64,000 nucleotides of DNA from Arachnopeziza araneosa (Eukaryota; Ascomycota; Leotiomycetes; Helotiales; Arachnopezizaceae). The notes beneath the pieces were generated by a model. The model was not told the origin of the DNA and did no database searches. It worked only from the letters and a program-made list of their open reading frames with translations. This document shows, in pieces, positions 10,747-22,371 of the stretch (positions are counted from its first letter, which is position 1; each line of letters opens with the position of its first letter). The position numbers were made by a program, and so were the translations under genes. Location: assembly GCA_003988855.1 (NCBI GenBank), contig QYAI01000081.1:62001-126000 (forward strand), written 5' to 3'.

Positions 10747-12155
10747 ATGGCGCCCATCTACAAAATTGCCGTCGTTCAGATGTTCCCCAAGGTTCGTTGT
10801 ACATTGCTCTTTCACCTCACAATTGCCCCTTATATCATTCGACGCCGTCGATGGCGCGTTTTCCCCGCATGTACTGTTAGGCGTTCCAAGACCGAGACTG
10901 TTCCCTGCTTGTTCCTGAGCGGGTATGAAAGGGGCGCGAAATACAAGTCAAAGTTGTATTTTGGAATCGAAAAAGAGCCTTGATTTTTCAGCTAGGGCTC
11001 AACCATAAGCGTGTATTGTTGTCGAGTTTCCTTTCGAGGCGGTCAAAATGCTAAAGCGTCGGGGAATCATAAAGTCGAAGCTCAAATACCACAATCTTTA
11101 CCTTACCAAAGTCGATAAAAACTCTCGACAATAAAAGATAGGCATCTAAGAGCTCCGAATTTTAAGTTTCAAGTGCTCGTTAAGGACGAGTATTGACATT
11201 TTGCGGTTTTGCTTTTTTTCGTTCGTCGAAGACGAATTTTGCTCGCCTCGTTTCACGAAAAAGGATACCTATCCCTTTTCCATTCTCAAAGAACAAACCA
11301 CATCTTTTTCAGATCAAACCTCTTTCAATGCTCTGAATTCGACCTCAGTACTGACGTTCCCAGCCCCTCGACCCAGAAACCAACCACTCCACCGCCATCT
11401 CATACATCCGTAGAGCAGCTTCTGAGCAGTGCGACCTGGTCGTGCTTCCGGAATACCACCTCACGGGATGGGAACCCACCTCTCCCCAGTTCATCCCGCT
11501 GTGCTCGACCTACCAAACATACCTCAGCGCGTACCAATCCCTCGCCGCCGAGCTGCGCATCAACATCGTCCCGGGGACCATCGTCGAGACGCACGCCGAC
11601 GCCCTGCACAACAAGGCGTACTTCATCGCCAGTGACGGGACCATCGCCGGCTCCTACCAGAAGAAGAACCTCTGGCACCCGGAGCGGCCGCACCTCACGT
11701 CGTCGTCACACGCCCCCCATGAAGCGATATCCACGGCGCTGGGCAAGGTCGGCTTGCTCATCTGCTGGGACCTTGCCTTCCCCGAAGCTTTCAGGGAACT
11801 CATCGCTTCCGGTGCGAAACTCATCATCATTCCCACATTCTGGGGGCTGGGTGATTGTGGCGAGGTGGGATTGAAGCATAATCCTCGGTCAGAAGTGCTG
11901 TTCCTGGAGAGCGTGATTGTGGCAAGGTGTTTTGAGAATACTTGCGCAGTTATATTTTCAAATGGCGGAAATGCAGGGGCAAGCCAGGTGGCAGCTCCAT
12001 TTGTGGGAGTGTTAGGAAAGATAGGGGAAGAGGAGGGTATGAGTATTTCTCAAATAGACATGTCTCTGCTCGAAGAAGCCGAGGAGTGTTATAGGGTCAG
12101 AGAGGATATTGGGAGTGAGGGTTGGCATTATGATTACTCTTTATTACGTAAGTAA
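10747..12155 (+). CDS. nitrilase-superfamily carbon-nitrogen hydrolase
   Basis: Exons 10747..10791 and 11364..12155 encode 278 residues: MAPIYKIAVVQMFPK joined to PLDPETNHSTAISYIRR. The catalytic Glu-Lys-Cys set is present: Glu45 in LPEYHLTGW, Lys115 in YQKKNLW and Cys149 in LLICWDLAFPEAF. Such enzymes hydrolyse nitriles or amides of small substrates; the exact substrate is unknown and the location is probably cytosolic. The intron is 572 nt, about ten times the local norm. It contains a MITE-like element (11035-11250), uses a weak donor GTTCGT, and has a good branch and acceptor (TACTGAC...CCCAG). A second copy of the element lies just past the stop. A perfect GTAAGT overlaps the stop region (12148), so a former 3' exon is possible. 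Confidence 0.85.
11035..11250. mobile_element. MITE-like element, copy A (inside nitrilase intron)
   Basis: A 216-bp element with terminal inverted repeats CGAGGCGnnnAAAAT and its complement, flanked by TTT on both sides (possible 3-bp target duplication). It has no coding capacity. The interior contains a small hairpin CTCGTTAAGGACGAG. It matches copy B (12206-12425) along most of its length at roughly three-quarters identity by eye. A non-autonomous DNA transposon is the best explanation. Confidence 0.7.
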
Positions 12156-12772
12156 CAGGAAGATGCCACTGTTCACCCAAGTTGTAGCTTATTTACGCTC
12201 CTACACGAGGCGGTTAAAATTCGTCTTGCCAAAATGTCAGGACATCGTATAGTAGAAGCTTAAATTCCACAATATTTACTCTACTAAACTCGATCAAAAC
12301 TTTAGATATAAAAGGCGAGTATTGAAGAGCTCCACATTTTAAATTCTAAGTGCTTGTCTAAGACGAGTATTAACATTTTGCAGTTTTGGTTTTTTATTCT
12401 GCGGAGACGAATTTTACTCGCCTCGACAGTTGACCATCACTACATCTACTCTACATAGAGAGTATAACTCCATTCTCCCGCATGCTATGCACCAGAAAGT
12501 GCACCTTTCATGACCTTAGGAGGCCATTCCCGTCCCCTACCCGGTAATGTATCTTTGTGCATTATGCTAACTTTCCTCTTCTCTTCTCAACCCACTTCCT
12601 ATTACTTATCTCCACTTATACCTACTCGAAGAAATATCAAACGAGCAAGATTAAGTTCTCGTTTATAAGAGGTCTTATAATGTACCTGTAAAAGTCGTTG
12701 TAAAGGTATATCGTTGCTTCACAACTAGTTCCAAGTACCAACTGGTAATTCGAAAATACTGATTGCTGCTCG
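12156..12772. other. intergenic region between nitrilase and phytochrome 3' ends
   Basis: Holds MITE copy B (12206-12425) and the convergent 3' flanks of the nitrilase and phytochrome genes. No gene is seen. Confidence 0.6.
12206..12425. mobile_element. MITE-like element, copy B (3' of nitrilase)
   Basis: A 220-bp element with about 20-bp terminal inverted repeats: the left end reads CGAGGCGGTTAAAATTCGTC, and the right end reverse-complements to the same with two mismatches. It is flanked by ACA on both sides (3-bp target duplication). It lies in the same orientation as copy A, 1.2 kb away, and has no open frame. The TIRs are better preserved than in copy A. Confidence 0.75.
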
Positions 12773-15700
12773 TCACCCTTCAGCTGGTTTATCCTTGATA
12801 TGTTTGGCGGGTTGGTCTCCAATTGCCGCAATTGCTAGCCTGTCTTCTGACGGCTCATCGAGACTTTCATCGTAAAAGTGTAGTTTAAGAGTTCTTGGTT
12901 TCGGTGTAACAGTGCCTGTTTCGCTGCTTTGCCTTGAACTGGATTCGTCATGACTCAACGGAGGAGATGGAGATGTGCCAGAAGACGTCGTCTCTTCCTG
13001 CGATGGGGAAGACTCTCTTGGGTTAAACCAGCCGCCTTCTTCCCATTCTCCAGGTTTATATAAGCATGAAGTCCGAATCTTAGTATCAACTATTCCCAGA
13101 AGCAAAATATTCAGCCTTTTGAAATCAATCGGTTTCAAAATCCAACCTAATAAAGTTAGTAATCAGCCTCACTTTGTACGATGGAATAACTAGTAATTTA
13201 AACGTGAATGTGAACTGTTGGGAACGAATAGATTAAGCAAAACATACCATCGAATCCAGCATTGATGTAAGTCAAGCGCTCGCGTTCAACGAGCGAGGCA
13301 GAAACAGCAAATATAGGAACCCGGCCGTTCACAGCAGCTCGAATAGAGAGCATATTGGACGGATGTGATTTTTCACAGGATCGTATCATCTTCGTAGATG
13401 TAAGTCCGTCAACAATTGGCATCTGTAAAATCAGCGTCAAGGCACAGTGACAAGAGGAAGACCATTGCGTATATTTCCAAGGGCAAATTAAGTCTTACAC
13501 GCATTAAGATAAAACATACCTGCATGTCCATAAGGACGATATCAAAGAATCCTGTCTTCTCGCCATATGCACTGGCACAATCTTCGCCGTTGACAGTGTG
13601 ATGTACTTCATGGCCGCTTTTCTCCAAACGTTTTTGGATGATTCGACTATTGACAGGATCATCTTCGGCAACCAAAATTTGTAGATTCTCAGCATTCAGT
13701 GGTTCGAATGTCGATTCTTGCTGTTTTTGAATGTCGAGTATACCTCCAGGCACTAGTTGCGCAGACTGGGCATTGATTGCATCCTCTGCGAATTCATCAG
13801 GCATCTTGACAGCTTTTAACAATGTTTTGTTATCAGTTATAAATTCGGTGCCGAATGATTTTGAGCGGTTCATTGCTGGCCTGACTGACGTACTAAAACT
13901 GCTAACACTATTCCGATTATATAAACTAGTGGACCTTTGCAGATTCAACTGTTCTATTTCTGGCTCTCCAACATTTAGTGGGCCAGAGATAGCGTCGATG
14001 AGTCTGTCAACTTCAGATCTTTTACTAGGAGTACTCCTTCCACTTGAGCCACTGTTATGGCTGTGCAGACTTGAAGTCTCTGCTATATTATGGGGATGGA
14101 TAATGCCTTCGCTTCTCAGAGAGCTGCCTTTGTCGATTAGAGTAACCTCCCCCTTTGCAACAGGTGGAGGTGTTACAATGGATGAGTTCGTTGATGCATC
14201 TTTGAGTGATGCCGACCGCGACTCTTCGTTGCTCGACAGGCTAGATTCTGGCAACAAGAAGGGGAGTTGAATGACGAAACGAGATCCATTGCCTTCTTCG
14301 GATTTCAGACGTAATTGGCCATCCATATTTCGCACAATTCTAGCCACCATTGCAAGCCCAAGACCCAGAGTTTGCTTTTCATTACCTTGTGTGAGTTGAT
14401 GACTAGGATTTTCTTGGCCATCGAACAGGTTGGTATCGGTAGATACTTGCTCTAAAACTCTGAACAGGGAATCAATTTTCAAATTAGAAATTCCACAACC
14501 TGTGTCTTGAATGGCGAATTCGACAATAGCTCTTTTAGCAGACGCTTCTTGGAGCCAAACTTCAATATGAACCCAGCCTTGAGTCGTGAATTGCATGGCA
14601 TTTGCGATGAGATTGGAGACTGCCTGGCGCACTCGATGCTGATCGCCATGGACAAATTGCGGTACCCCAGGATGCTCTACAACTTGGTATTCAAGGCCCT
14701 TGCGTTTAGCATCTCCTTTAAAAGGATCGGTAGCTTCACGTATTGTGGCTGGAAGATCAAACACTTCGTCCTTGACCAAATCCTGGCCCTCTTCTGTCTT
14801 GGTGAGATCTAACAAATCGTTTATAACGTAGATTAGCGATTTTGAGGCGGAATGGGACTTTGCAAGATTCTCCCTGGTTTCTTGATCGAGCGTACCCTCC
14901 AAAGCAATTTCCAGATAGTTAATGATGGCATTCAACGGGGTTCGAACTTCGTGTGCGGAATTAGCCAATAGTAGCCGTGTCAACTGGCTGCTCTGAAGAG
15001 CCGCTTCTTTCTGTCTCCAGACCTCTATGAACTTCCCATAAACCAAGCACAACACTGCTGCGGTCTCAACCTGCTCCTCAGTCCATTCACGACATTTGCC
15101 GAGCACAACCTCGCTCCAAGTTTTGAAGCTTTTACGAGGCTCGAGATAACCTTCTGTGCCTTCTCTGATAAACTTCTCGTAGGGATTACCCGCCCATCTG
15201 ACTTCTTTGACTTGTCCCTTGCGGAAGAAGACTATGAAGTCATTGCCGCCGGTACTTAGAGGCACTAGAAGAAGCCCAGCAATCATATCAAAACCAAGGG
15301 AATATTGAAGATCTGGGAAGTCTTCTCTAATATCCTGGGATGTAACAACCGAAGTGATTTGTCGTAAACGAAGATACTCTAACATAGCCAAGACCTCTTG
15401 CGAATGTTCAAGTTTACCCAAGATCTTCGTCTCACCACGGATAGATAGGAGTCCAAAATCAGCATCAAAAAGTTTCAGAAGATCGTCAGATGAGGCTACA
15501 ATATATCCAGAAGGATTAGCTTCCGTCGGAATAGTATTAATGAGTTTCCTAGCCTGTAAACGCGAAGCGTACGAAAGCCTCTCGATATTTCGAGAAGCTG
15601 TGTCTCCAACCAGGCGACACATCTTTCTGATAGGAAAAGACACACGCATGCCCTTAGAGCCATACGAATGGCACGCAATCAAACCCCATAGCTCGTTGAA

Positions 15701-17491
15701 AGCATTGATTGATATGCTCATACTTGAGCGAACAGCCATGTTTGCAAGATATTTGATATGAACTGGTGACATAGCTCTCAGGTAGCTGTAGGACAGATCT
15801 AATGGAGATTCAAGGTCCTCCACACTTCGACATACTAGTCGAGCAGTCTCTAGGTCCCTGTCATACAAAAGTCGTACTTTGTTGATTTTATACAAGTCCC
15901 GAGCCTGTTTTGGGATGTCTGACGCAGGGAAATTCAAACCCTTATACAAATCCTTAGTAGCTCTTGGGTCAACAAGTTCAGTGACAACACGGCCATTGAA
16001 AGCATTATCAAACTGATAAATCATGACTCTATGAAAACCAGTCAACTCCTTTACGACGCCGACAAGGATCTTTAAGAACTTGTCGAGATTAGGAGCGGAT
16101 GCTAATTGTTCCTGGACCTGAGACATGACATTAAATACTTCCATGGCGGCAGCTTCTCCTTTACGCTTCCTTGCAGTCCTCAGCACTCTAAGAGGCTTGC
16201 TTGAGGCATTTGTACTTTCCGCCAATTCTTCCTCTGTGAGGTTACTATTTAAAGTATCCTCTGGGGGTTCCGGGGTATCGTCGGCGGGAGGGACTGGAGG
16301 GTGCATTTGATCATCGTCCAGCTCAAATTCACAGATAATCAGATTTGGGTGTGTTGGGTTGATATGCATCGCACACCAGTACTTGATCGATTTTCGTGAA
16401 CCCCTTGGTGACTTGATGGAGACTGTGAATACTTCCGGACCGTTCGTTGCAGGATCGTCTTCTTCGTCTTTCAAAAAGTCAATGTGATCCAGTACATTGT
16501 CGGTTTGCTCTTCGCTTAGAATATCGGTGAAGGTCTTGAGTCTGAAGAGGTCCTGTGGGGAATATCCTATCAGTTGCTGGCAGTTTTCACTAACGATTCG
16601 AACAATTAATTGCCCTTCATCTGTCTCTTGCATCGCAATTAGAAGACCGAAACCTTGAACAGCTCCCGGGATGTGAATTGGTTCATCTTCGCATCGCTGA
16701 AGTGCATCACCGTCTCGGCCAGTAATCACGGCGTGCCCTTCAGCGGTGACAATGTGTTTGAACCTTGCTGTTACATGACCTGCTATGCTTTCCTGCTCTT
16801 CAGGTAGAGACGCACCATCCGTCGACGTTGATTTCACTGTTCCATAAAGGCTTGCGGAATCTGTCCGTTCATTTGACTTTTCAGATGTAGCATCGGTGTT
16901 GAAGAGCTGCATCCGACTGCCACCCCTATATGAGTCACTCGGTTGAGCAGAATCTGATCTGTTCCTCTCTCTTCTAGATCGCTCCCCCTGCAATCCTCGA
17001 CCTCCTTGATTGCGCGTGCGCGAGCTAGGCTTGCCATCTGCTTTAGACAAAGATTGCTGCCTCTGCTGATTCCGGGTTGTCAAACCATCAACTCCAGAAG
17101 TAGTAAAGTAATCGGGCGGTGATTCGCCTGAACTTCGTGCTTGAAAGACGGAAGGAGTTTGGGCAGGATCCACGCTAACCACGCTCCTGATTGGGAATAC
17201 CCGATCAGAGGTTGGACCCCCCAGCTGTCTTTCTGAACTCGTGCTCCATGATGAAATAGGTAGATCCTGCCCTGATGGATTGCATCTCTCATGAACATTG
17301 GCTGGCCACAGTTGGGGCCTCTGGTCGTCTCGTGGTGAAGATTCGGCGGCAGCCCTTGGAGGCGAGGCTAAAACTTCTCTGCTAGGTGCTCCGGTTGAAT
17401 CGTCATGTTCTACAGGTATTTCTATTTCAGGATGCGGTTCAGAGCCCTTTGTAGATTCCTGTGCATGACTGCTATGTTCTGGAAGCGGCAT
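12773..17491 (-). CDS. fphA: phytochrome, hybrid histidine kinase-response regulator
   Basis: Exons (reading direction) 17491..13520, 13422..13248 and 13146..12773 give 1506 residues. Order: disordered N-terminus (1-240); PAS domain with the fungal biliverdin-attachment Cys267 in LQRCEDEPIHIPG; GAF domain with PASDIP (522-527) and MSPVHIKYLANM; PHY domain; histidine kinase with phospho-acceptor His847 in HEVRTPLN, an N-box (NLIANAMQ) and G-boxes (DTGCGIS, LGLGLAMV); then a receiver domain with acceptor Asp1322 in VLMDMQMP. The receiver is split by both introns: the first falls between LMDMQ and MPIVDG, and the second precedes GWILKPIDF. The role is red/far-red light sensing feeding a phosphorelay. 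All key residues are present, so it should be active. The C-terminal tail is Ser/Pro-rich. Confidence 0.95.
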
Positions 17492-18993
17492 TGGGAAATG
17501 ATGGCAGACTCGAATTTATGAGGGGACTTCGCATGCTCCTCTAGCTAAGGGGCTCGTCTGCCTCGATGCTCGTTGGATCAAATATTCGTAAGGAGTGTGG
17601 TGGAAGTCACAGAATGAGGGAATGCAGACGTTTGTGTCGAGCTGCGAGGACTCGTGTGTGTACACGGGTTGGTTGGCCACGGTGCGACGGCAATGGGCGG
17701 GACAAGAGACGATAGAAGTTGATATGATGGAGATCCTCCCTGTTTTTATCTCAGCATCGTTCTCCGGGTGGCGAAGTTGAGGTACCGACGATGGGCACAC
17801 CAGCCAAGTCCCGTTGTGACTTGACTGTACTGTAGATCGTGAAGGCCTACCTACTTACAGCAGCGATGCTCAGGGGACCGCGTCCGACCAACTGATAGCA
17901 GAAGAGCTAGTAAGAAAGCCTATTTCATGTTGGCTGGCACTACAGTATTAAAGAGCCCACCGTGCGAAGGATCGGGCGCGGCGAGCCAAGGGCAGATCCA
18001 ATGCACGAGGAGAAGCGTCGATATATCTACAGTCACCGGCGAGTTTCCTCCGGAGGGCAGATGGTTGGTGGAACACCCCCGGCCCATGCTGGCAGAGGAT
18101 GATGGACATGTTCGATTTGCCCATCTACCACAACCTCAGCCTGGAAATACGCTGCAGAAGGTCTGCTCACACGGCAGTACTCCCCCCCAAGATGATGAAT
18201 GTACGTGCAGAAGTGCTTCCTCGAGTCCCAAGATTGGGTTCTAGCAGTGCAGACCACGCCAACACTGCTCATGGTAGAGAGAACGAGAGGGCGTTGATGG
18301 GATCCAGTCGAGAAACAGGCTTCAGACAGCCTAGATCCTGGACCCTGAAAACCCTGAAGCTCTGAGATCTGCCCTGGGTGCCTGCGAATCGCGACACCTT
18401 GACCCATTTCCTGCATTGGCCGTGCATGGCAACGATGACATCACTTCCCAAGCCACCAAGCCATGATGCCATCACGACAATGGAACAGTCATCATGTTCC
18501 GTTCCATGTCAGAAACTGCTACGCCAGTCACGTGGCTCGAGAGACCACCGAACCCAATGGAAGGAAGGCTTGGTAATCTCTCAGCACTTGCCCAATCCGG
18601 CACTTTTCCTCCTCCTGGAGTTTGCGCACCGAATGAGCTGTCAGCATGTTGCCATAAGGAAGTTGCCATCTTAGGACAATGGCTGCCATTTCCATTACAA
18701 CAAATGTTTATTGAATGACAATCTAGAGAAGAAAAGAAGCAGATTATTCAGCGCTGCGCTTGTTCATTCTGTGTTACAATGCGAAGAAGATATCAGGCTT
18801 TGTTGGGATGGAGGAAGGGAAAAGCATATAAAGAACATCGAGGTCGGCTATCAGTTTGATATTTCTACATCAACATTCTCCAAAGCAATCAAGAACATCC
18901 AGAGTATCTCAAACAACAGATCTTCACACCTCGAACTCCAATCAGGAATACCAAACCATCATTCGTCCATCCAATCACCAACTTTCATCCAAC
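17492..18993. other. 1.5-kb divergent intergenic region
   Basis: Separates the phytochrome (minus) and dehydrogenase (plus) start codons and should hold both promoters. No domain-bearing frame is seen. A TATA-like site serves the plus-strand gene (18827-18833). Confidence 0.5.
18827..18833 (+). promoter_or_regulatory. putative TATA box
   Basis: TATAAAG lies 167 bp upstream of the dehydrogenase ATG at 18994. Confidence 0.35.
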
Positions 18994-19734
18994 ATGTCCG
19001 GACTCACCTACGTTATCACCGGTGCCAACAGAGGTATCGGCAAAGGTCTCCTCTCAAGTCTCATCATCCGCCCTGATACCACAGTAATTGCTACAGTCCG
19101 AGATGTCGCCTCGGCAACCAAGGCTCTCTCAACTGTTCCAGTGGGCAAAGACAGTAAGCTCATCATTGTCAAGATAGATTCCACAATCGACTCGGATCCT
19201 GCTGCCGCTGTGGAGGAGCTTAAAAGTAAACACAATATCAACCACGTCGATGTTCTCATCTCCAATGCTGGCCTTCTCGACATCATCGCACCTGTCCTCG
19301 AGACACCAGCAGACCAGGTCCGCAAACATTTTGAAGTGAATTCTATCGGGCCTCTGGTTCTTCTCCAAGCGTTCATCAAACTCCTGGAGGCTTCCGCTTC
19401 GCCCAAGTTCCTTGTTATCACATCCACAATCGGCTCTATCGAGGAGATCAAGAACATGCCAATCCCATTCTTCGCATATGGCATCAGCAAAGCAGCCGCC
19501 AATTATTTCGTCCGCAAGGTTGCATTTGAGAATCCGAAGATAGTTTCGGCTGCTTTCAACCCGGGATGGGTACAGACTGATATGGGAAACGGGGCCGCAA
19601 AGGGTGTTGGTCTCGCCGAGGCTCCTCTGAGTTTGGAGGATTCGGTCAATGGCCTTGTCAAACTTTTCGATGAAACTACCTTGGAGAAGACTGGCACTTT
19701 TACTGCTGTTAGCGGAGAGTCTATCCAATGGTAG
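18994..19734 (+). CDS. short-chain dehydrogenase/reductase
   Basis: A single exon of 246 residues starting MSGLTYVITGANRGIG. The nucleotide-binding TGxxxGxG motif is at residues 9-16, NAG is in DVLISNAG, and the catalytic YxxxK is Tyr162-Lys166 in AYGISKAA, with an upstream Ser (TSTIGS). A PGWVQTDMG loop follows. An NAD(P)H-dependent ketoreductase acting on a small substrate is expected. The sequence resembles the norsolorinic-acid-ketoreductase-like group often annotated in fungi, but no polyketide synthase is nearby, so that name is not supported. An in-frame extension to 18856 exists but adds a Ser/His-rich leader; the ATG followed directly by the Rossmann strand is preferred. Confidence 0.93.
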   Translation: MSGLTYVITGANRGIGKGLLSSLIIRPDTTVIATVRDVASATKALSTVPVGKDSKLIIVKIDSTIDSDPAAAVEELKSKHNINHVDVLISNAGLLDIIAPVLETPADQVRKHFEVNSIGPLVLLQAFIKLLEASASPKFLVITSTIGSIEEIKNMPIPFFAYGISKAAANYFVRKVAFENPKIVSAAFNPGWVQTDMGNGAAKGVGLAEAPLSLEDSVNGLVKLFDETTLEKTGTFTAVSGESIQW

Positions 19735-20156
19735 GTGGCATCAGTAGAAGAGCTTTTGGCGGAGGATAACTTGTAGGGTATGAGATTCACTAATAGAAAA
19801 GAATAATAAATACAATCTAAGTTTACAACCTGATAGCCGAATATGCCAATCTCTGTGCCTATGATGATAAACGCTAACAACTAATCTGAGAATCAAGCTA
19901 GCAAACTAGGGGGTGTTCAGGTCTCCTTATCCTCCGAGGTAGGCTCAGAGGTGGGAGAAATTTTAGAAGCGCAAAAACTAGTGACTCAATTTTACTCTAG
20001 ATTTTACTGACTGTTGAAAAACTTGTGAGTTTTAAAACGTTCACCATCTTGCTAATAGCAAAAGCGGGGGTTCGAAGTGAGAAAGGGAGTGCAACATCAC
20101 AGCCGATAGTTCGCAGATGAGAACTCAACGAAGTGTACTGCAACGTGGGCTCATCC

Positions 20157-20175
20157 CTAGAGGCGACGTCTCTAG
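20157..20175. repeat. hairpin CTAGAG...CTCTAG
   Basis: Six-base perfect arms around a seven-base loop, within a non-coding stretch. Confidence 0.6.
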
Positions 20176-20247
20176 CTTAAAGTTCTGCTCAGCTTTAGGT
20201 CAGACGAACGGTAGATGGAGATGTGTTGTGATATTTACTTCACACTA

Positions 20248-20279
20248 AGCGAGAGGCGCGGTGTCAACTCCGCCTCGCT
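20248..20279. repeat. GC-rich inverted repeat
   Basis: AGCGAG-GGCG-GG pairs with CCGCCTCGCT with two single-base bulges and a loop of about eight bases. No tRNA-like boxes are present. Confidence 0.55.
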
Positions 20280-21578
20280 CTATGTGCGACTCCTCTTCAA
20301 CCCAAAACATTCTCATAGCTGTTAATCTCTAACTCCATCTTATGCGATCGTTCAGGCCTCGGCCTCGGACTCGGATCTCCTGAAGAGTAGGTAGAAATAT
20401 CAGCGCGGCTATTGGTCCAACACGTACATACACGCTCTACGCGACGTGGTTATTTAAGGGCCATGGAGATCGGCCGCCAATTTAATCAGCTTACGTAGAC
20501 GGGATTTGCTGTGTGCTGACTCCTATTCGTGTACGGATCGCCGTCTCCGAGAGGCAAGGAAAGGTAAGAGTAAAAATGAAAATGAAAAAGTCGCGAGGTT
20601 TGCGAACAGACGTGAAAACCTGTGGCTGAGGGCTTCTCGACGAGTCTAAACATAACTTCAAGCCTCCAATGTGCACCATCGGCTTATTCCCAGGTGCGAC
20701 TTTGATAGCTGTACGAGAGTAGTAGTAACTAGTCGTCAAAGTGGATGACATTTTACATTTCAGCGCTTCTCGCCTTGAAAAATGCCTTCTTCGTCCGATC
20801 TAAAGGGGGTGCACGAGCATCGCGGATGGACGGGCACGGGTGTCTGCATCTCTGGTCGAGCCCGAGAGCGTGGCAATGTGAATATGAAGCTGGACCTGTA
20901 TTGAATATGGGATCACAGTCGATTCTTTCTCGATAGTGTCATGTTCATCATCACTCAGCCGCGCACCGATGAATACTGACTGATCCGTGTCAGAAATCAA
21001 TAAAAATGTCTCCAACGTTTTCCCAAAGCGAAATTTGATGCCTCAGCCAAGCCACGCCACCGACGGCATCCCTGGCCCTCATCCAATGGAACTACTGCAA
21101 TGGAACCATCTATGGACGATATGATTGGGAGCGAGAAATAAGCTTAAACGCCACGGGGATCACCACGGGTACTGGACCATCCGAACGCTGAGAAGGGAGG
21201 CTATCCTTCTGCTGGCGACTCAGCCCGATCACCCATAAGAAGGGACGCCGCCGTCGCAGCAGCGCAATGGATAGAGACTCCATCAACTTCTTGCTGTTAT
21301 GCGGATATGACGACCCTGATGCTGCGGTGGATTGATTGATCGAATGCCAGGGAGTGAGACATTGAGCGTAGCGCCGGAATTACGAGCTTCAGCGCGACGA
21401 CCAACGGGATAGCGCAGAACGCGTTGGATCAGGCACTGCCTCTACACCGGCCGGGTGACGGTTGTGTGGAGAAGAGAAGTCACGGGCAGTAGTGAGGAGC
21501 ACATATATCCTGAAGGAAAGGAACTTGGCAAAACATCCCTTTTGCTCTCCGTTTGTATCATTTTTTGGGGGGCGCAAG

Positions 21579-22371
21579 ATGCTCTGTTCTAACCGCCCCG
21601 AGGGTTTTGTACGTTCCTCTCTCTCTCTCTTGCTGCAGAGGTAACGCTAATCAATGTAAACAGGGCCCTCATTCTACCATCTCCTCGCCCCTCCCCACTT
21701 CATGCTTCGTCGACGTGGTGCTCATCCCCCTCCCCATCTGGGCAGCTCTTTTCCTCCTCCCTCTCCTTCTCGCCATTTCTTTCCATCACCGTAAATCAAA
21801 TTTCGACCCGAGCACCGTCCACCTACGATCGAAACCTCAGCGCAATTGTGCTTACAACACCGTATCCACCATCTACTATGTCCTCATCGTATGCAATATC
21901 TTGATGGAGACGCTCGAGATCGTCCGCCTCTCTCTACTTCATTTTGGCATCGGATTATTACCATTTACCTACGCGGGTCTCATATTAGGCGGTTATCTAC
22001 ACTGGAGCGAGGGTCTCCGAGGGCGTATCCGTGGCTGGCACGCCCTGAATGCGATGGTTTGGATAGGCGGTGTGGTGATGTGTGCTGTGAAAGTTGTAGG
22101 ACTGTCAAATGAAGGCATCAACGGGAGAAAAGGGAGCAAATATCCTATCTCAGATCAGGTTACCGATGTCGCTGTCATAGCCGGCGTATATGCCGTCATT
22201 GCCATCTTGGAGATGGTTTTGGGATTCTGGAGAGCACTGAGGCGTGCGGGAGGAAAGGAAGCTTTCATGAACGGGAGGAGGAGTCCTGGAAGTGGGATGA
22301 GCCCGGTCGTAGGGGCAGGAGAAGAACAGGACTGGAATGTAGGGAAATATGAGCGGACAGGAACGATATAA
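21579..22371 (+). CDS. five-span membrane protein, TMD0-like
   Basis: Exons 21579..21608 and 21664..22371 give 245 residues. The 55-nt intron (GTACGT ... CTAATCAATGTAAACAG) fuses MLCSNRPEGF to GPHSTIS. Five hydrophobic spans follow: residues near 27-48, a pair within the YYVLIVCNILMETLEIVRL to LILGGYL stretch, ALNAMVWIGGVVMCAV, and VAVIAGVYAVIAILEMVLGF. The tail is polar and Gly-rich. The short N-terminal CSN-EGFGP motif followed by CFxDVV resembles the beginning of the TMD0 of fungal ABCC transporters (Ycf1/Yor1 type), which also has five helices. No transporter core or ATPase follows, so it would be a stand-alone TMD0-like protein. This relation is inferred from pattern only. The first exon is short and the start is moderately certain. 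Confidence 0.7.

Larger units (their letters stand above)
19735..21578. other. 1.84-kb intergenic region with structured sequence
   Basis: No gene is recognised. Two hairpin-forming segments lie at 20157-20175 and 20248-20279, and TTCAGG/CCTGAA ends are found at 19916 and 20384. The right end leads into the membrane-protein gene. Confidence 0.5.

Noticed and set aside
11209..11874. 221-codon frame overlapping the nitrilase second exon
   Set aside because: Thr/Ser/Pro/Arg-rich shadow of the nitrilase in another frame; the nitrilase frame carries the catalytic Glu, Lys and Cys.
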